Assembly (NCBI GenBank): GCA_030671645.1
Contig: DAOVHV010000031.1
Location: forward strand, 1-8,744
Length of the DNA: 8,744 nt
Direction of reading: 5' to 3'
Origin: a bacterium
GTDB taxonomy: Bacteria; Bipolaricaulota; Bipolaricaulia; UBA7950; UBA9294
A program made the position numbers and the translations under genes. Every line of letters begins with the position of its first letter. Position 1 is the stretch's first letter. Positions 1-5,827 of this stretch are shown in pieces. Below the pieces are notes generated by a model. The model was not told where the DNA came from and did not search any database. It saw nothing but the letters and a program-made list of their open reading frames with translations.

Positions 1-171
1 CAAGGGTTCGATCCTCACTACGGTGCGCGTCCGTTGGCCCGTGCACTCAAACGACTGGTGGAAAACCCGCTGGCGCGAGCGATCGTATCCGATGAGATTT
101 CCGACGGCGATGCCATCGTTGTAGACGCTGCCGCCATGTCGGATGTCCTTCTTATTCGGCGACAGGAATAG
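1..171 (+). CDS. ClpB/ClpC-type AAA+ unfoldase, C-terminal end (5' truncated by window)
   Basis: The first 56 codons are the end of a Clp/Hsp100 ATPase, open from base 1 and stopping at TAG 169-171. The visible peptide contains the hallmark of the D2 small (C-terminal) domain, G-F-D-P-H-Y-G-A-R-P-L-A-R-A, in which the GAR arginine is the sensor-2 residue contacting ATP. It continues with R-L-V-E-N-P-L-A and ends in a short D-G-D-A-I-V-V-D strand. Family knowledge: these hexamers thread proteins for refolding (ClpB) or for ClpP degradation (ClpC). The tail alone cannot separate ClpB from ClpC, because the distinguishing middle domain and any ClpP-binding loop lie upstream of the window. The family is certain; the subfamily is not. 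Confidence 0.9.
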   Translation, partial: QGFDPHYGARPLARALKRLVENPLARAIVSDEISDGDAIVVDAAAMSDVLLIRRQE

Positions 172-189
172 GCGTTCCAGCCTTCCCGA

Positions 190-195
190 TATACT
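190..195 (+). promoter_or_regulatory. Possible -10 element (TATACT) before the HExxH gene
   Basis: In the 63-nt gap between the Clp gene and the next start there is a TATACT hexamer (5 of 6 to the sigma70 -10), 39 nt before the ATG. It abuts the perfect 8-bp palindrome TGACGTCA at 195-202. I see no convincing -35 hexamer at 16-18 nt upstream, so this is only a candidate. The palindrome may be chance. Confidence 0.25.
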
Positions 196-234
196 GACGT
201 CATGATTGAGTTGTGATGCACTGAAGGGGAGGAC

Positions 235-1674
235 ATGGATCGTTTAAGGCTCATTGATGGAGAGATCGCGGATTTCGCTGCTCTGGCTTCGGATTCGGGC
301 GCAGCTGAAGCTTGGCAGGAGCTCACGGGCGTTCTTGACGAGCAGACACTTCGCGAGCTGTTGAGATGCCTTGTCCAACTGGATCCCCCCGAACGGATTC
401 ATGAGACGAAGGTGCTGGAGCAAACACAAGATGACCTGGGCGCGGGATTCTGCGGAATGCTTCCGCAGCAGATCAGTGAGGACCTCCTCGTGCCTTGTGA
501 TGAAGCCGGCTTGTTCGCCACGGCCCTTGCACTTGCCAGGGTCCGATCGGCAAACTTAGCGACGCTGGAAAACACGTTTACGACCTACTCTTCTTCCTTC
601 TCCGGCCGGCCGTTTCCATTGCTGAGGGAGTTCGAGAAACCAACAGGCTGGCAGTTGACCATAGATGTGTCAGGAATAAAGGCACTTATCGCAGCATTGG
701 CAAATCCCGAGACGACGATCGAAGATGCCCGAGCCATCGCTTCGCAGCCGGCCTTCACTGAGATGATGACTCACCGGCGTGAGCTGGGATACGTTCCCGA
801 ACCACTAATCGATGCCGATGGATTGGCTTGGTGCATCCAGCATGCGGCGTCTGATGATTCCGTCGATCGGCTGTGGCGGTGGCTGCATCCGCACAACTTC
901 TTCGATCTGTCCGATGTGCGTAGCAATCTCGAGCAGTATGCTCAGCTGGTGAAGGCGCTCGATGAGCACCGTAGCGAACTCGAGGCTCGAATCCTTGGAC
1001 AAATCGGAGTCTATGTTCCAGCTGACATCGACTTCGACGACCATCTGACGTTTGCCGTCGGCTGGGCCATCAGCGGCTGGGCGACGCGTAGCACCGGCGG
1101 AATCAACCTGGAGCATTTCAAGGACGATTTCGACCGCATGCTGACTACGCTGACACACGAAACGTTCCATCGGTTGCAGCTGACGCTGTGTCCTGCCCAT
1201 CCGAGCAATGAAGGAGACGATTTCGACCGCATCACCAACTACGCGCTTGAGAATCCGTGCGACGAAGCTCTGTATCGTGTTCTGTCCTACGTCGCATTGG
1301 AAGGCAGCGCCACCTACATCGGAGAAGGGAAGCTCAATCCTGTGTGGGATGAGGCTGCTGAGCCGGCTCTGGCGCTCTTGTCGAGAATCCTCGACGCGTT
1401 GGATTCAGATACTCTCGAAGAAATCGATGGCCTGTTGACGGAGGGGTTGAAGTCCAACGGCCCGTTCTATGGATTCGGCGCGCTGCTGTCCGACGCCATC
1501 GTGCAAGCCGAGGAACCTCGATCTCTGGGTCTTACGCTGCAGTCGGGAACTCCTCATTTTGTGCAAAAGGGACTATCGATTCAGATTGAGCACGGGCTTG
1601 AAATCGAACCTCGGCTTATTGCAGCAGTCAACCGCCTGGTATCTGTATTCTCCAAACATACCAGCGGGACGTAA
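235..1674 (+). CDS. Putative zinc-dependent peptidase, HExxH...E type (DUF5700-like)
   Basis: This is a 479-residue protein with no signal peptide or membrane segment, so it is probably cytosolic. The ATG at 235 is preceded by AAGGGGAGG (224-232), which supports this start. Residues 308-312 read H-E-T-F-H, an HExxH zinc-binding helix, and 44 residues on E356 lies in A-L-E-G-S-A-T-Y. This fits the third (Glu) ligand of gluzincin-type peptidases. The N-terminal ~250 residues are helical and acidic, with D/E-rich segments; I recognise no domain there. The overall plan (N-terminal helical part, HExxH, then EGxAxY) resembles proteins annotated DUF5700/putative zinc-dependent peptidase. That link is from memory and needs a profile search. 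Substrate is unknown. The gene stands alone: it follows the Clp gene by 63 nt and converges on the transketolase gene with 4 nt between stops. Confidence 0.7.
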   Translation: MDRLRLIDGEIADFAALASDSGAAEAWQELTGVLDEQTLRELLRCLVQLDPPERIHETKVLEQTQDDLGAGFCGMLPQQISEDLLVPCDEAGLFATALALARVRSANLATLENTFTTYSSSFSGRPFPLLREFEKPTGWQLTIDVSGIKALIAALANPETTIEDARAIASQPAFTEMMTHRRELGYVPEPLIDADGLAWCIQHAASDDSVDRLWRWLHPHNFFDLSDVRSNLEQYAQLVKALDEHRSELEARILGQIGVYVPADIDFDDHLTFAVGWAISGWATRSTGGINLEHFKDDFDRMLTTLTHETFHRLQLTLCPAHPSNEGDDFDRITNYALENPCDEALYRVLSYVALEGSATYIGEGKLNPVWDEAAEPALALLSRILDALDSDTLEEIDGLLTEGLKSNGPFYGFGALLSDAIVQAEEPRSLGLTLQSGTPHFVQKGLSIQIEHGLEIEPRLIAAVNRLVSVFSKHTSGT

Positions 1675-1678
1675 GCTT

Positions 1679-2518
1679 CTAGTTCGCTACAGGAGCGGGC
1701 AACCCCAGTTCGGCGAATGCTTGGATCATCTGTTCCTCGGACAAGGCACCGTGATGCCATTTGGGCACGTTCTCCATGAACGAAACCCCTTTGCCCAGCA
1801 CGGTGTGAGCGGCGATGGCCGTTGGTTTCCCTGATCCTTTGGAAGCCAGGAACGACACGTAGGCGTTCATGATGGCTCCGTAGTCGTGACCGTCGATGTC
1901 GTGAACGTTCCACCCGAAAGCACGGAACTTCTCCGCCAGGTTGCCGACGTTCATGATGTCTTGAACGCGCCCGTCGATTTGGCAGCCGTTCCAGTCAATC
2001 ATCACGCATAGGTTGTCGGCGCGGTGATGGGCGGCCGCAGTGGCCGCTTCCCATGGTTGGCCTTCTTGAAGCTCGCCATCGGACACGAAGCAATAGATAC
2101 GCGAGTCGCGGCCCGCCAACTGAGCACCCATGGCCAGGCCCAAAGCGACGGATAATCCGTTGCCCAGCGAACCGCTGGACACCTCGACGCCGGGGATCTT
2201 CCATGCAGTGGAGGGATGACCTTGCAGCATCGCCCCCAGCTTGCGGAACGACCACAATTCGTCGCGGTCGAAATATCCCTGATCAGCGAGAATTGCGTAG
2301 AGAATAGGGCAGGTGTGGCCGTTGGAAAGCACAAACCGATCACGTTCCTCCCATTGAGGATTTCGGGGATCGTGGCGCAGGTACTTGTAATACAGAGCTG
2401 TCAGCAAATCGGCCATGCCGAGAGCACCACCTGGGTGTCCCGAGTTGGCTGTTGTAACGATCTTAAGCACGTCACCGCGCAGCTGATTCGCCTTTCGATT
2501 AAGTGCTTCGATATCCAC
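1679..2518 (-). CDS. Transketolase, N-terminal (ThDP-binding) subunit of a split enzyme
   Basis: The 279-residue product matches the length and content of the N-terminal halves of two-subunit transketolases. Visible motifs are N-S-G-H-P-G-G (25-31, ThDP/substrate histidine), L-S-N-G-H (64-68), Q-G-H-P-S (99-103), G-S-L-G-N-G-L-S (116-123) and the ThDP/Mg2+ segment S-D-G-E-L (146-150) ending at N177. The usual GDG is SDG here. The C-terminal pyrimidine-binding half is absent, so the protein should need a partner to transfer two-carbon units between sugar phosphates (pentose phosphate pathway, or DXS-like chemistry). Start: the frame stays open rightward through the HIT gene, but homology begins at GTG 2518-2516, which has AAAGGA nine bases upstream; the longer N-terminus is only the HIT antisense strand. 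Gene-level function is clear; which substrate pair it serves is not. Confidence 0.88.
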   Translation of the reverse strand: MDIEALNRKANQLRGDVLKIVTTANSGHPGGALGMADLLTALYYKYLRHDPRNPQWEERDRFVLSNGHTCPILYAILADQGYFDRDELWSFRKLGAMLQGHPSTAWKIPGVEVSSGSLGNGLSVALGLAMGAQLAGRDSRIYCFVSDGELQEGQPWEAATAAAHHRADNLCVMIDWNGCQIDGRVQDIMNVGNLAEKFRAFGWNVHDIDGHDYGAIMNAYVSFLASKGSGKPTAIAAHTVLGKGVSFMENVPKWHHGALSEEQMIQAFAELGLPAPVAN

Positions 2519-2608
2519 GATTCCACATCCTTTGCAAGTCGTCGAAGTATCATACTCACTCGTTGTGCTCGATGGTAGACGGTAAGATGTCAAGTCGAAA
2601 GGGATCCC
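2519..2608. promoter_or_regulatory. Divergent intergenic region between transketolase subunit and HIT gene
   Basis: Ninety bases separate the two divergent start codons, so promoters for both directions should sit here. On the minus strand there is a perfect TTGACA -35 hexamer (2587-2592) but no good -10 at 16-18 nt. A separate TATGAT (2548-2553) lies too far from it to pair. On the plus strand TAAGAT (2583-2588) is a weak -10 candidate for HIT. An SD-like AAAGGGA (2598-2604) precedes the HIT ATG. I cannot assign a complete promoter pair in either direction. Confidence 0.35.
2528..2533 (-). promoter_or_regulatory. Ribosome binding site that fixes the GTG start of the transketolase subunit
   Basis: AAAGGA read on the minus strand lies nine bases upstream of GTG 2518-2516. 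No ATG with an SD lies between this point and the HIT coding region on this strand. The site therefore argues for the short, GTG-initiated 279-residue protein rather than the 456-codon open frame. Confidence 0.6.
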
Positions 2609-3058
2609 ATGAGCGAGTGTACCTTTTGCCGGATCATTGCTGGCGAACAGCCTGCCAGTTTCGTCCATGAAGACGAAACTGTATACGCGTTCCTGGATAT
2701 CCAACCCATCAATTTCGGACATCTGTTGGTGGTTCCGCGCTTTCATGCAGATACGATGAATGCGCTGCCATCCGAAACCGCTCGGCACATGATGGAGGTG
2801 GCGCAAGGGCTCATGAATGGGTTGCGCGAAACGAACCTTCGATGCGAAGGCGTTAATCTCTTTCTCGCCGACGGCGAAATTGCGGGACAAGAGGTTGCCG
2901 AACTCGCAGAGTTCGCTCATGTGCATCTGCACGTGATTCCCCGGTACACAAACGATGGGTTCGGATTTCGATTTGCGTCCGATTACGGGAACCAACCGCA
3001 GCGAGAGGAACTCGACAAAGTAGCCGCCGCCATTCGAGAAGCAATGCATAGGGCTTGA
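2609..3058 (+). CDS. HIT-family nucleotide-binding hydrolase
   Basis: This 149-residue protein has the complete histidine-triad fold markers. It begins with C4-T-F-C7 followed by R-I-I-A-G-E, where the CxxC, together with His46 and a triad histidine, binds zinc in many bacterial HIT proteins. It continues with H38-L-L-V-V-P-R-F-H46 and ends in the catalytic H104-V-H106-L-H108-V-I-P. By family knowledge H106 is the nucleophile that forms a nucleotidyl-histidine intermediate on purine mononucleotide phosphoramidates, AP4A or acyl-AMP. Length is typical (110-150). The ATG at 2609 follows AAAGGGA at a short distance. It is the first gene of a rightward run, and the NUDIX gene starts 36 nt after its stop. 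The precise substrate (Hint-like versus Ap4A hydrolase-like) cannot be decided from the sequence. Confidence 0.92.
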   Translation: MSECTFCRIIAGEQPASFVHEDETVYAFLDIQPINFGHLLVVPRFHADTMNALPSETARHMMEVAQGLMNGLRETNLRCEGVNLFLADGEIAGQEVAELAEFAHVHLHVIPRYTNDGFGFRFASDYGNQPQREELDKVAAAIREAMHRA

Positions 3059-3094
3059 CCTAGCTTGGTGAGTTCAGACAAGGAGAAGAGTCAA

Positions 3095-3580
3095 ATGGTC
3101 CATGCCACGCTATGTTTCATCATTCGCGAAGGTTCTCCCCCGCATGTCCTGCTGGGAAAGAAGAAGCGGGGCTTCGGGATCGGCAAATTCAACGGCATCG
3201 GCGGGAAGCTGGCTCCCGACGAATCTCCCGAAGATGGCATCGTTCGAGAAGTGCAGGAAGAAGTCGGCGTGATCCTTCCCAAAGAGACGTTGCGCTCGGC
3301 CGGGCATATTACCTTTCGATTTCCGTTTCGTCCTGAATTTGATCACTTCGTTCATTTATTCCTTGCATACGAATGGGAGGGCAAGCCCTGCGAATCTGCG
3401 GAGATGGCGCCGGTTTGGTTTCCGGTCGACGACATTCCATTCGATCAGATGTGGCAGGATGATGCCTATTGGCTGCCGATCGTGCTTAACGGGAAAGCCA
3501 TTCAAGGCGAGTTTGAATTTGGTGAAGACAACGAAACCGTTGTCTCGTGGCTCATTCAAGATGGGTCGTCCGTCAGTTAG
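3095..3580 (+). CDS. MTH1-like NUDIX hydrolase (oxidised purine dNTP diphosphatase)
   Basis: This 161-residue protein probably cleans the nucleotide pool by converting 8-oxo-dGTP (and perhaps 2-OH-dATP) to the monophosphate. The NUDIX box is complete at 37-59: G37, E43, R51-E52, E55-E56, G58. Colinear similarity to human MTH1, recalled from memory, extends over the whole chain: L-L-G-K-K-K-R-G-F-G before the box, then E-M-A-P-V-W-F, I-P-F-D-Q-M-W-Q-D-D and Y-W-L-P. The MTH1 base-recognition residues Asn33, Trp117, Asp119 and Asp120 have counterparts at N33, W120, D122 and D123. Length matches (MTH1 is 156). Start: ATG 3095 has AAGGAGA nine bases upstream, better than TTG 3065 in the same frame. 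It probably shares an operon with HIT, 36 nt upstream. Confidence 0.92.
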   Translation: MVHATLCFIIREGSPPHVLLGKKKRGFGIGKFNGIGGKLAPDESPEDGIVREVQEEVGVILPKETLRSAGHITFRFPFRPEFDHFVHLFLAYEWEGKPCESAEMAPVWFPVDDIPFDQMWQDDAYWLPIVLNGKAIQGEFEFGEDNETVVSWLIQDGSSVS

Positions 3581-3722
3581 CGCGATCCTGAAACGCAAAT
3601 TCGCCCTGCCGGAAGGGATGTAAGCAGGCATGCTTCCGATGCACAAGTACACTTGACGATTGTGGTGTGGTTAATCGAGAAGGCAACTACATCGATGAAT
3701 CATGCGGAGGAATGGTGACGGA
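3581..3722 (+). other. Intergenic gap before the P1 peptidase, with weak hairpin and partial promoter-like sequence
   Basis: The gap is 142 nt. A small hairpin, AAGCA-GGCA-TGCTT (3622-3635), is nested in a GGAAG/CTTCC pair (3611-3615 with 3633-3637, so mutually exclusive). It has no T-run, so I do not call it a terminator. TTGACG at 3653-3658 is a fair -35 hexamer, but no -10 lies at the proper spacing. The peptidase SD, GCGGAGG, is at 3704-3710. Whether the peptidase is read from the HIT-NUDIX promoter is open. Confidence 0.35.
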
Positions 3723-4832
3723 ATGAAAGATTTCAATCAGCGAAAACGGTCGCGGGATCTGGGAATCAGACCGGGAATCCTGTCTCCTGGGACGGGCAAC
3801 TCGATTACGGACGTGCATGGAGTATGCGTCGGCCAAGTAACCCTCATCGAAGAAGGTGACATTCGCACCGGTGCAACGGCTGTTCTGCCTCACGAAGGCG
3901 ACCTCTACAAAGATCGGGTGCCCGCAGGCATCGCGGTGGCCAACGGGTTCGGGAAATTGATGGGATACACTCAGGTTGCCGAATTAGGAGAAATCGAAAC
4001 GCCGATTGTGTTGACGAACACGCTCTCGGTCCCCCGGGCTGCCGATGCCATCCTCGACTGGACGCTCTCCCGACCAGGCGGTGAGAAGATTTGCTCCGTC
4101 AATCCGATTGTCGGGGAGACGAACGACGGAAGGCTCAATGCAATTGAGAAGCGCGTCCTGACCTCGGGACGAATCTTGGAAGCGATCGAATCGGCGTCGA
4201 TCGCTTCTCCGGCAGAAGGGAACGTCGGTGCTGGAACGGGAACGGTGGCTTTCGGTTGGAAGGGTGGAAACGGCACAAGTTCTCGGGTTCTCCCCCAGTC
4301 GCTGGGTGGATATTGCGTGGGCGTGCTTGTGCAGTCCAATTTCGGAGGCATGTTGCAGATCTTGGGGGTGCCGATCGGCCGACTGCTCAAGCAGCATTAC
4401 TTGCACGCCGAGCTGGCCGAACCTATAGGGTTCGCAGATGCCACCGCCGATGGATCGATCATGATTATCGTTGCCACCGATGCACCCCTGTCCGATCGTA
4501 ATCTCAACCGGCTGGCGCGGCGTTCATTTGCCGGATTGGCACGAACGGGATCGTCCTTTGTCAGCAGTTCCGGTGATTACGCCATTGCGTTTTCCACTGC
4601 AGAATCTGTGCGGCGGACGCCGGAACTAAGAAAGGGCGTTTCAACGGCTTCGGAGTTGGCTAACGAATCCGTTTCACCATTGTTCCAAGCCGTCATCGAG
4701 GCGACCGAGGAAGCGATTCACAACTCCCTGTTTATGGCCGAGACGATGACAGGTCGCGACGGCACAACGATTGAAGCGCTTCCCATCGGGACCGTGCTTG
4801 GCATGATGCAAAGACACCGGGCGATAGCGTGA
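3723..4832 (+). CDS. P1-family (DmpA-type) self-processing aminopeptidase
   Basis: The 369-residue product belongs to the DmpA/BapA family of N-terminal-nucleophile aminopeptidases, which remove D- or beta-amino acids or ordinary N-terminal residues from small peptides. Markers run in order: R-D-L-G-I-R-P-G near the N-terminus, N-S-I-T-D-V-x-G-V-x-V-G, T-G-A-T-A-V-L-P, G-x-G-K-L-M-G, P-I-V-L-T-N-T, G-N-V-G-A-G-T-G and V-L-V-Q-S-N-F-G. D-G-S-I-M-I-I-V-A-T-D-A-P-L then marks the autocleavage site at G244-S245; Ser245 would become the nucleophile of the beta chain. DmpA is about 375 residues, so this is full length. Start: ATG 3723 follows GCGGAGG by 12 nt; ATG 3702 lies before that SD and is less likely. 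Its TGA overlaps the following GTG (GTGA). No signal peptide is seen, so it is probably cytosolic. Confidence 0.9.
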   Translation: MKDFNQRKRSRDLGIRPGILSPGTGNSITDVHGVCVGQVTLIEEGDIRTGATAVLPHEGDLYKDRVPAGIAVANGFGKLMGYTQVAELGEIETPIVLTNTLSVPRAADAILDWTLSRPGGEKICSVNPIVGETNDGRLNAIEKRVLTSGRILEAIESASIASPAEGNVGAGTGTVAFGWKGGNGTSSRVLPQSLGGYCVGVLVQSNFGGMLQILGVPIGRLLKQHYLHAELAEPIGFADATADGSIMIIVATDAPLSDRNLNRLARRSFAGLARTGSSFVSSSGDYAIAFSTAESVRRTPELRKGVSTASELANESVSPLFQAVIEATEEAIHNSLFMAETMTGRDGTTIEALPIGTVLGMMQRHRAIA

Positions 4833-5132
4833 GCGACAATCGCGAAAGGCTGTTCGATGAATGGGCCGGCCAATACGACAAGGCTGTCCGAACTTGTGAG
4901 GGATTCCCGTTTGCCGGCTACGATGCAGTTCTCAAGGAGAGCATTCGTTACGTTAAGTCGATCCCATGTCTGGATATCACATCCTCGACTGCCCACTGTG
5001 CGGCTCGTCCGCGCCAACCATCTCGATACATGACCGGCCGATCTCCCGAATCGTCTCGACATACTGGTCTCTAGTTGCATCATCCACCACTTCTTGTACG
5101 GTGCAAGAGGCTCTCTGATCGATTCGTTGACG
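4829..5132 (+). pseudogene. Decayed SAM-dependent methyltransferase (internal deletion, frameshift, 3' loss)
   Basis: A GTG at 4829, in a GTGA overlap with the peptidase stop, opens an 81-codon frame. Its first ~50 residues (F-D-E-W-A-G-Q-Y-D-K-A, G-F-P-F-A-G-Y, then C-L-D-I) look like the start of a class I methyltransferase of the YrrT type. After that the frame runs into low-complexity nonsense and stops at 5072-5074. In another frame, bases 5043-5132 read L-P-N-R-L-D-I-L-V-S-S-C-I-I-H-H-F and S-L-I-D-S-L, which resembles the motif usually found some 70 residues after the VLDIG strand. Here only about 85 nt separate the two, so roughly 120 nt including the SAM-binding GxGxG loop appear lost, with a frame change. 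The last ~100 residues are also missing. I infer a non-functional remnant. Confidence 0.65.
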
Positions 5133-5156
5133 TCCGAAGAGTCGGCACAGTACAGT
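5127..5156 (+). promoter_or_regulatory. Candidate promoter for the GNAT gene, possibly giving a leaderless transcript
   Basis: TTGACG (5127-5132, 5 of 6 to the -35 consensus) and TACAGT (5151-5156, matching TANNNT) are separated by 18 nt. Only six bases lie between the -10 and the ATG at 5163, so transcription would begin at or next to the A of the start codon. No SD is present before this ATG, which fits leaderless translation. The call rests on these two observations agreeing and has no experimental support. Confidence 0.45.
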
Positions 5157-5162
5157 GACTCC

Positions 5163-5777
5163 ATGAGTGAACCGATTTGTCTGCTGGGAACGCGGATCAT
5201 CCTACGTGATTGGCGAGTAGAGGATCTTGACCTGTGGGAAGCTTGGATGGAGCCTCACCACAGTTGGCATCGTCTGGATGCACCGTACTTCGGGTCGATG
5301 TCGGACGAGGAGATCGTCTCGCGGCGAAGCGAGCTCGAGCGACGGATAGCTGTCGCGGATTGGCCCGATCCGCGAACCAACCTCGTGGTATCCGATCGCC
5401 ATACCTCGAAACTGATCGGTCGCGTTTCCTGGTACTGGACGAGTCAAGCCACCGACTGGCGAACAATCGGCATCGACATCTATGACTCAGACCGTTGGAG
5501 ACGCGGCATCGGGACCGAAGCCCTTGGTCTGTGGGTTGACTACTTGTTCGCCTCTCTCCCGGCCACGGTGCGGCTCGATCTGAGGACGTGGTCAGGCAAT
5601 CACGCGATGGTTCGACTGGCGAGGAAACTTGGGTTCGTCGAGGAGGCCAGATTCCGCCTGGCTCGTGTGGTCAATGGTTCTCGCCACGATTCCCTTGGCT
5701 ACGGCATTCTTCGCCAAGAATGGGAGGAGCTGCATCCCAATGGATTCGCCTCATCAGCCCGATCGTGCGACGAATGA
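5163..5777 (+). CDS. GNAT N-acetyltransferase, RimJ/RimL type
   Basis: The 204-residue protein transfers acetyl from acetyl-CoA to an amino group. It opens with the RimJ/RimL signature L-L-G-T-R-I-I-L-R-D-W (7-17). The pyrophosphate-binding loop of motif A is R113-R-G-I-G-T118, preceded by I-G-I-D-I-Y and followed by the helix E-A-L-G-L-W-V. Motif B is N146-H-A-M-V-R-L-A-R-K-L-G-F-V-E-E. Family size is usually 170-200, so it is full length. Substrate could be a protein N-terminus, a small molecule or an antibiotic; nothing here decides it. The same frame is open back into the methyltransferase remnant (TTG 5094), but homology begins at the ATG 5163, which lacks an SD and sits six bases after a candidate -10. 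The next gene starts 50 nt after the stop. Confidence 0.85.
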   Translation: MSEPICLLGTRIILRDWRVEDLDLWEAWMEPHHSWHRLDAPYFGSMSDEEIVSRRSELERRIAVADWPDPRTNLVVSDRHTSKLIGRVSWYWTSQATDWRTIGIDIYDSDRWRRGIGTEALGLWVDYLFASLPATVRLDLRTWSGNHAMVRLARKLGFVEEARFRLARVVNGSRHDSLGYGILRQEWEELHPNGFASSARSCDE

Positions 5778-5827
5778 AACCGCATCACTACGGAACCCGC
5801 AGATACGGGCACGCGGAGGTGCAACCG

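Noticed and set aside
2519..3049. A 177-codon N-terminal extension of the transketolase frame on the minus strand
   Set aside because: It is the antisense of the well-conserved HIT and shows no homology; GTG 2518 with AAAGGA upstream explains the start.
3622..3635. Hairpin AAGCA-GGCA-TGCTT after the NUDIX gene as a terminator
   Set aside because: The stem is only 5 bp, not GC-rich, and no T-run follows.
5588..5827. Upstream extension of the hydrolase frame through the GNAT gene
   Set aside because: It lies in the GNAT coding region in another frame; the SD and signal peptide mark ATG 5828 as the start.
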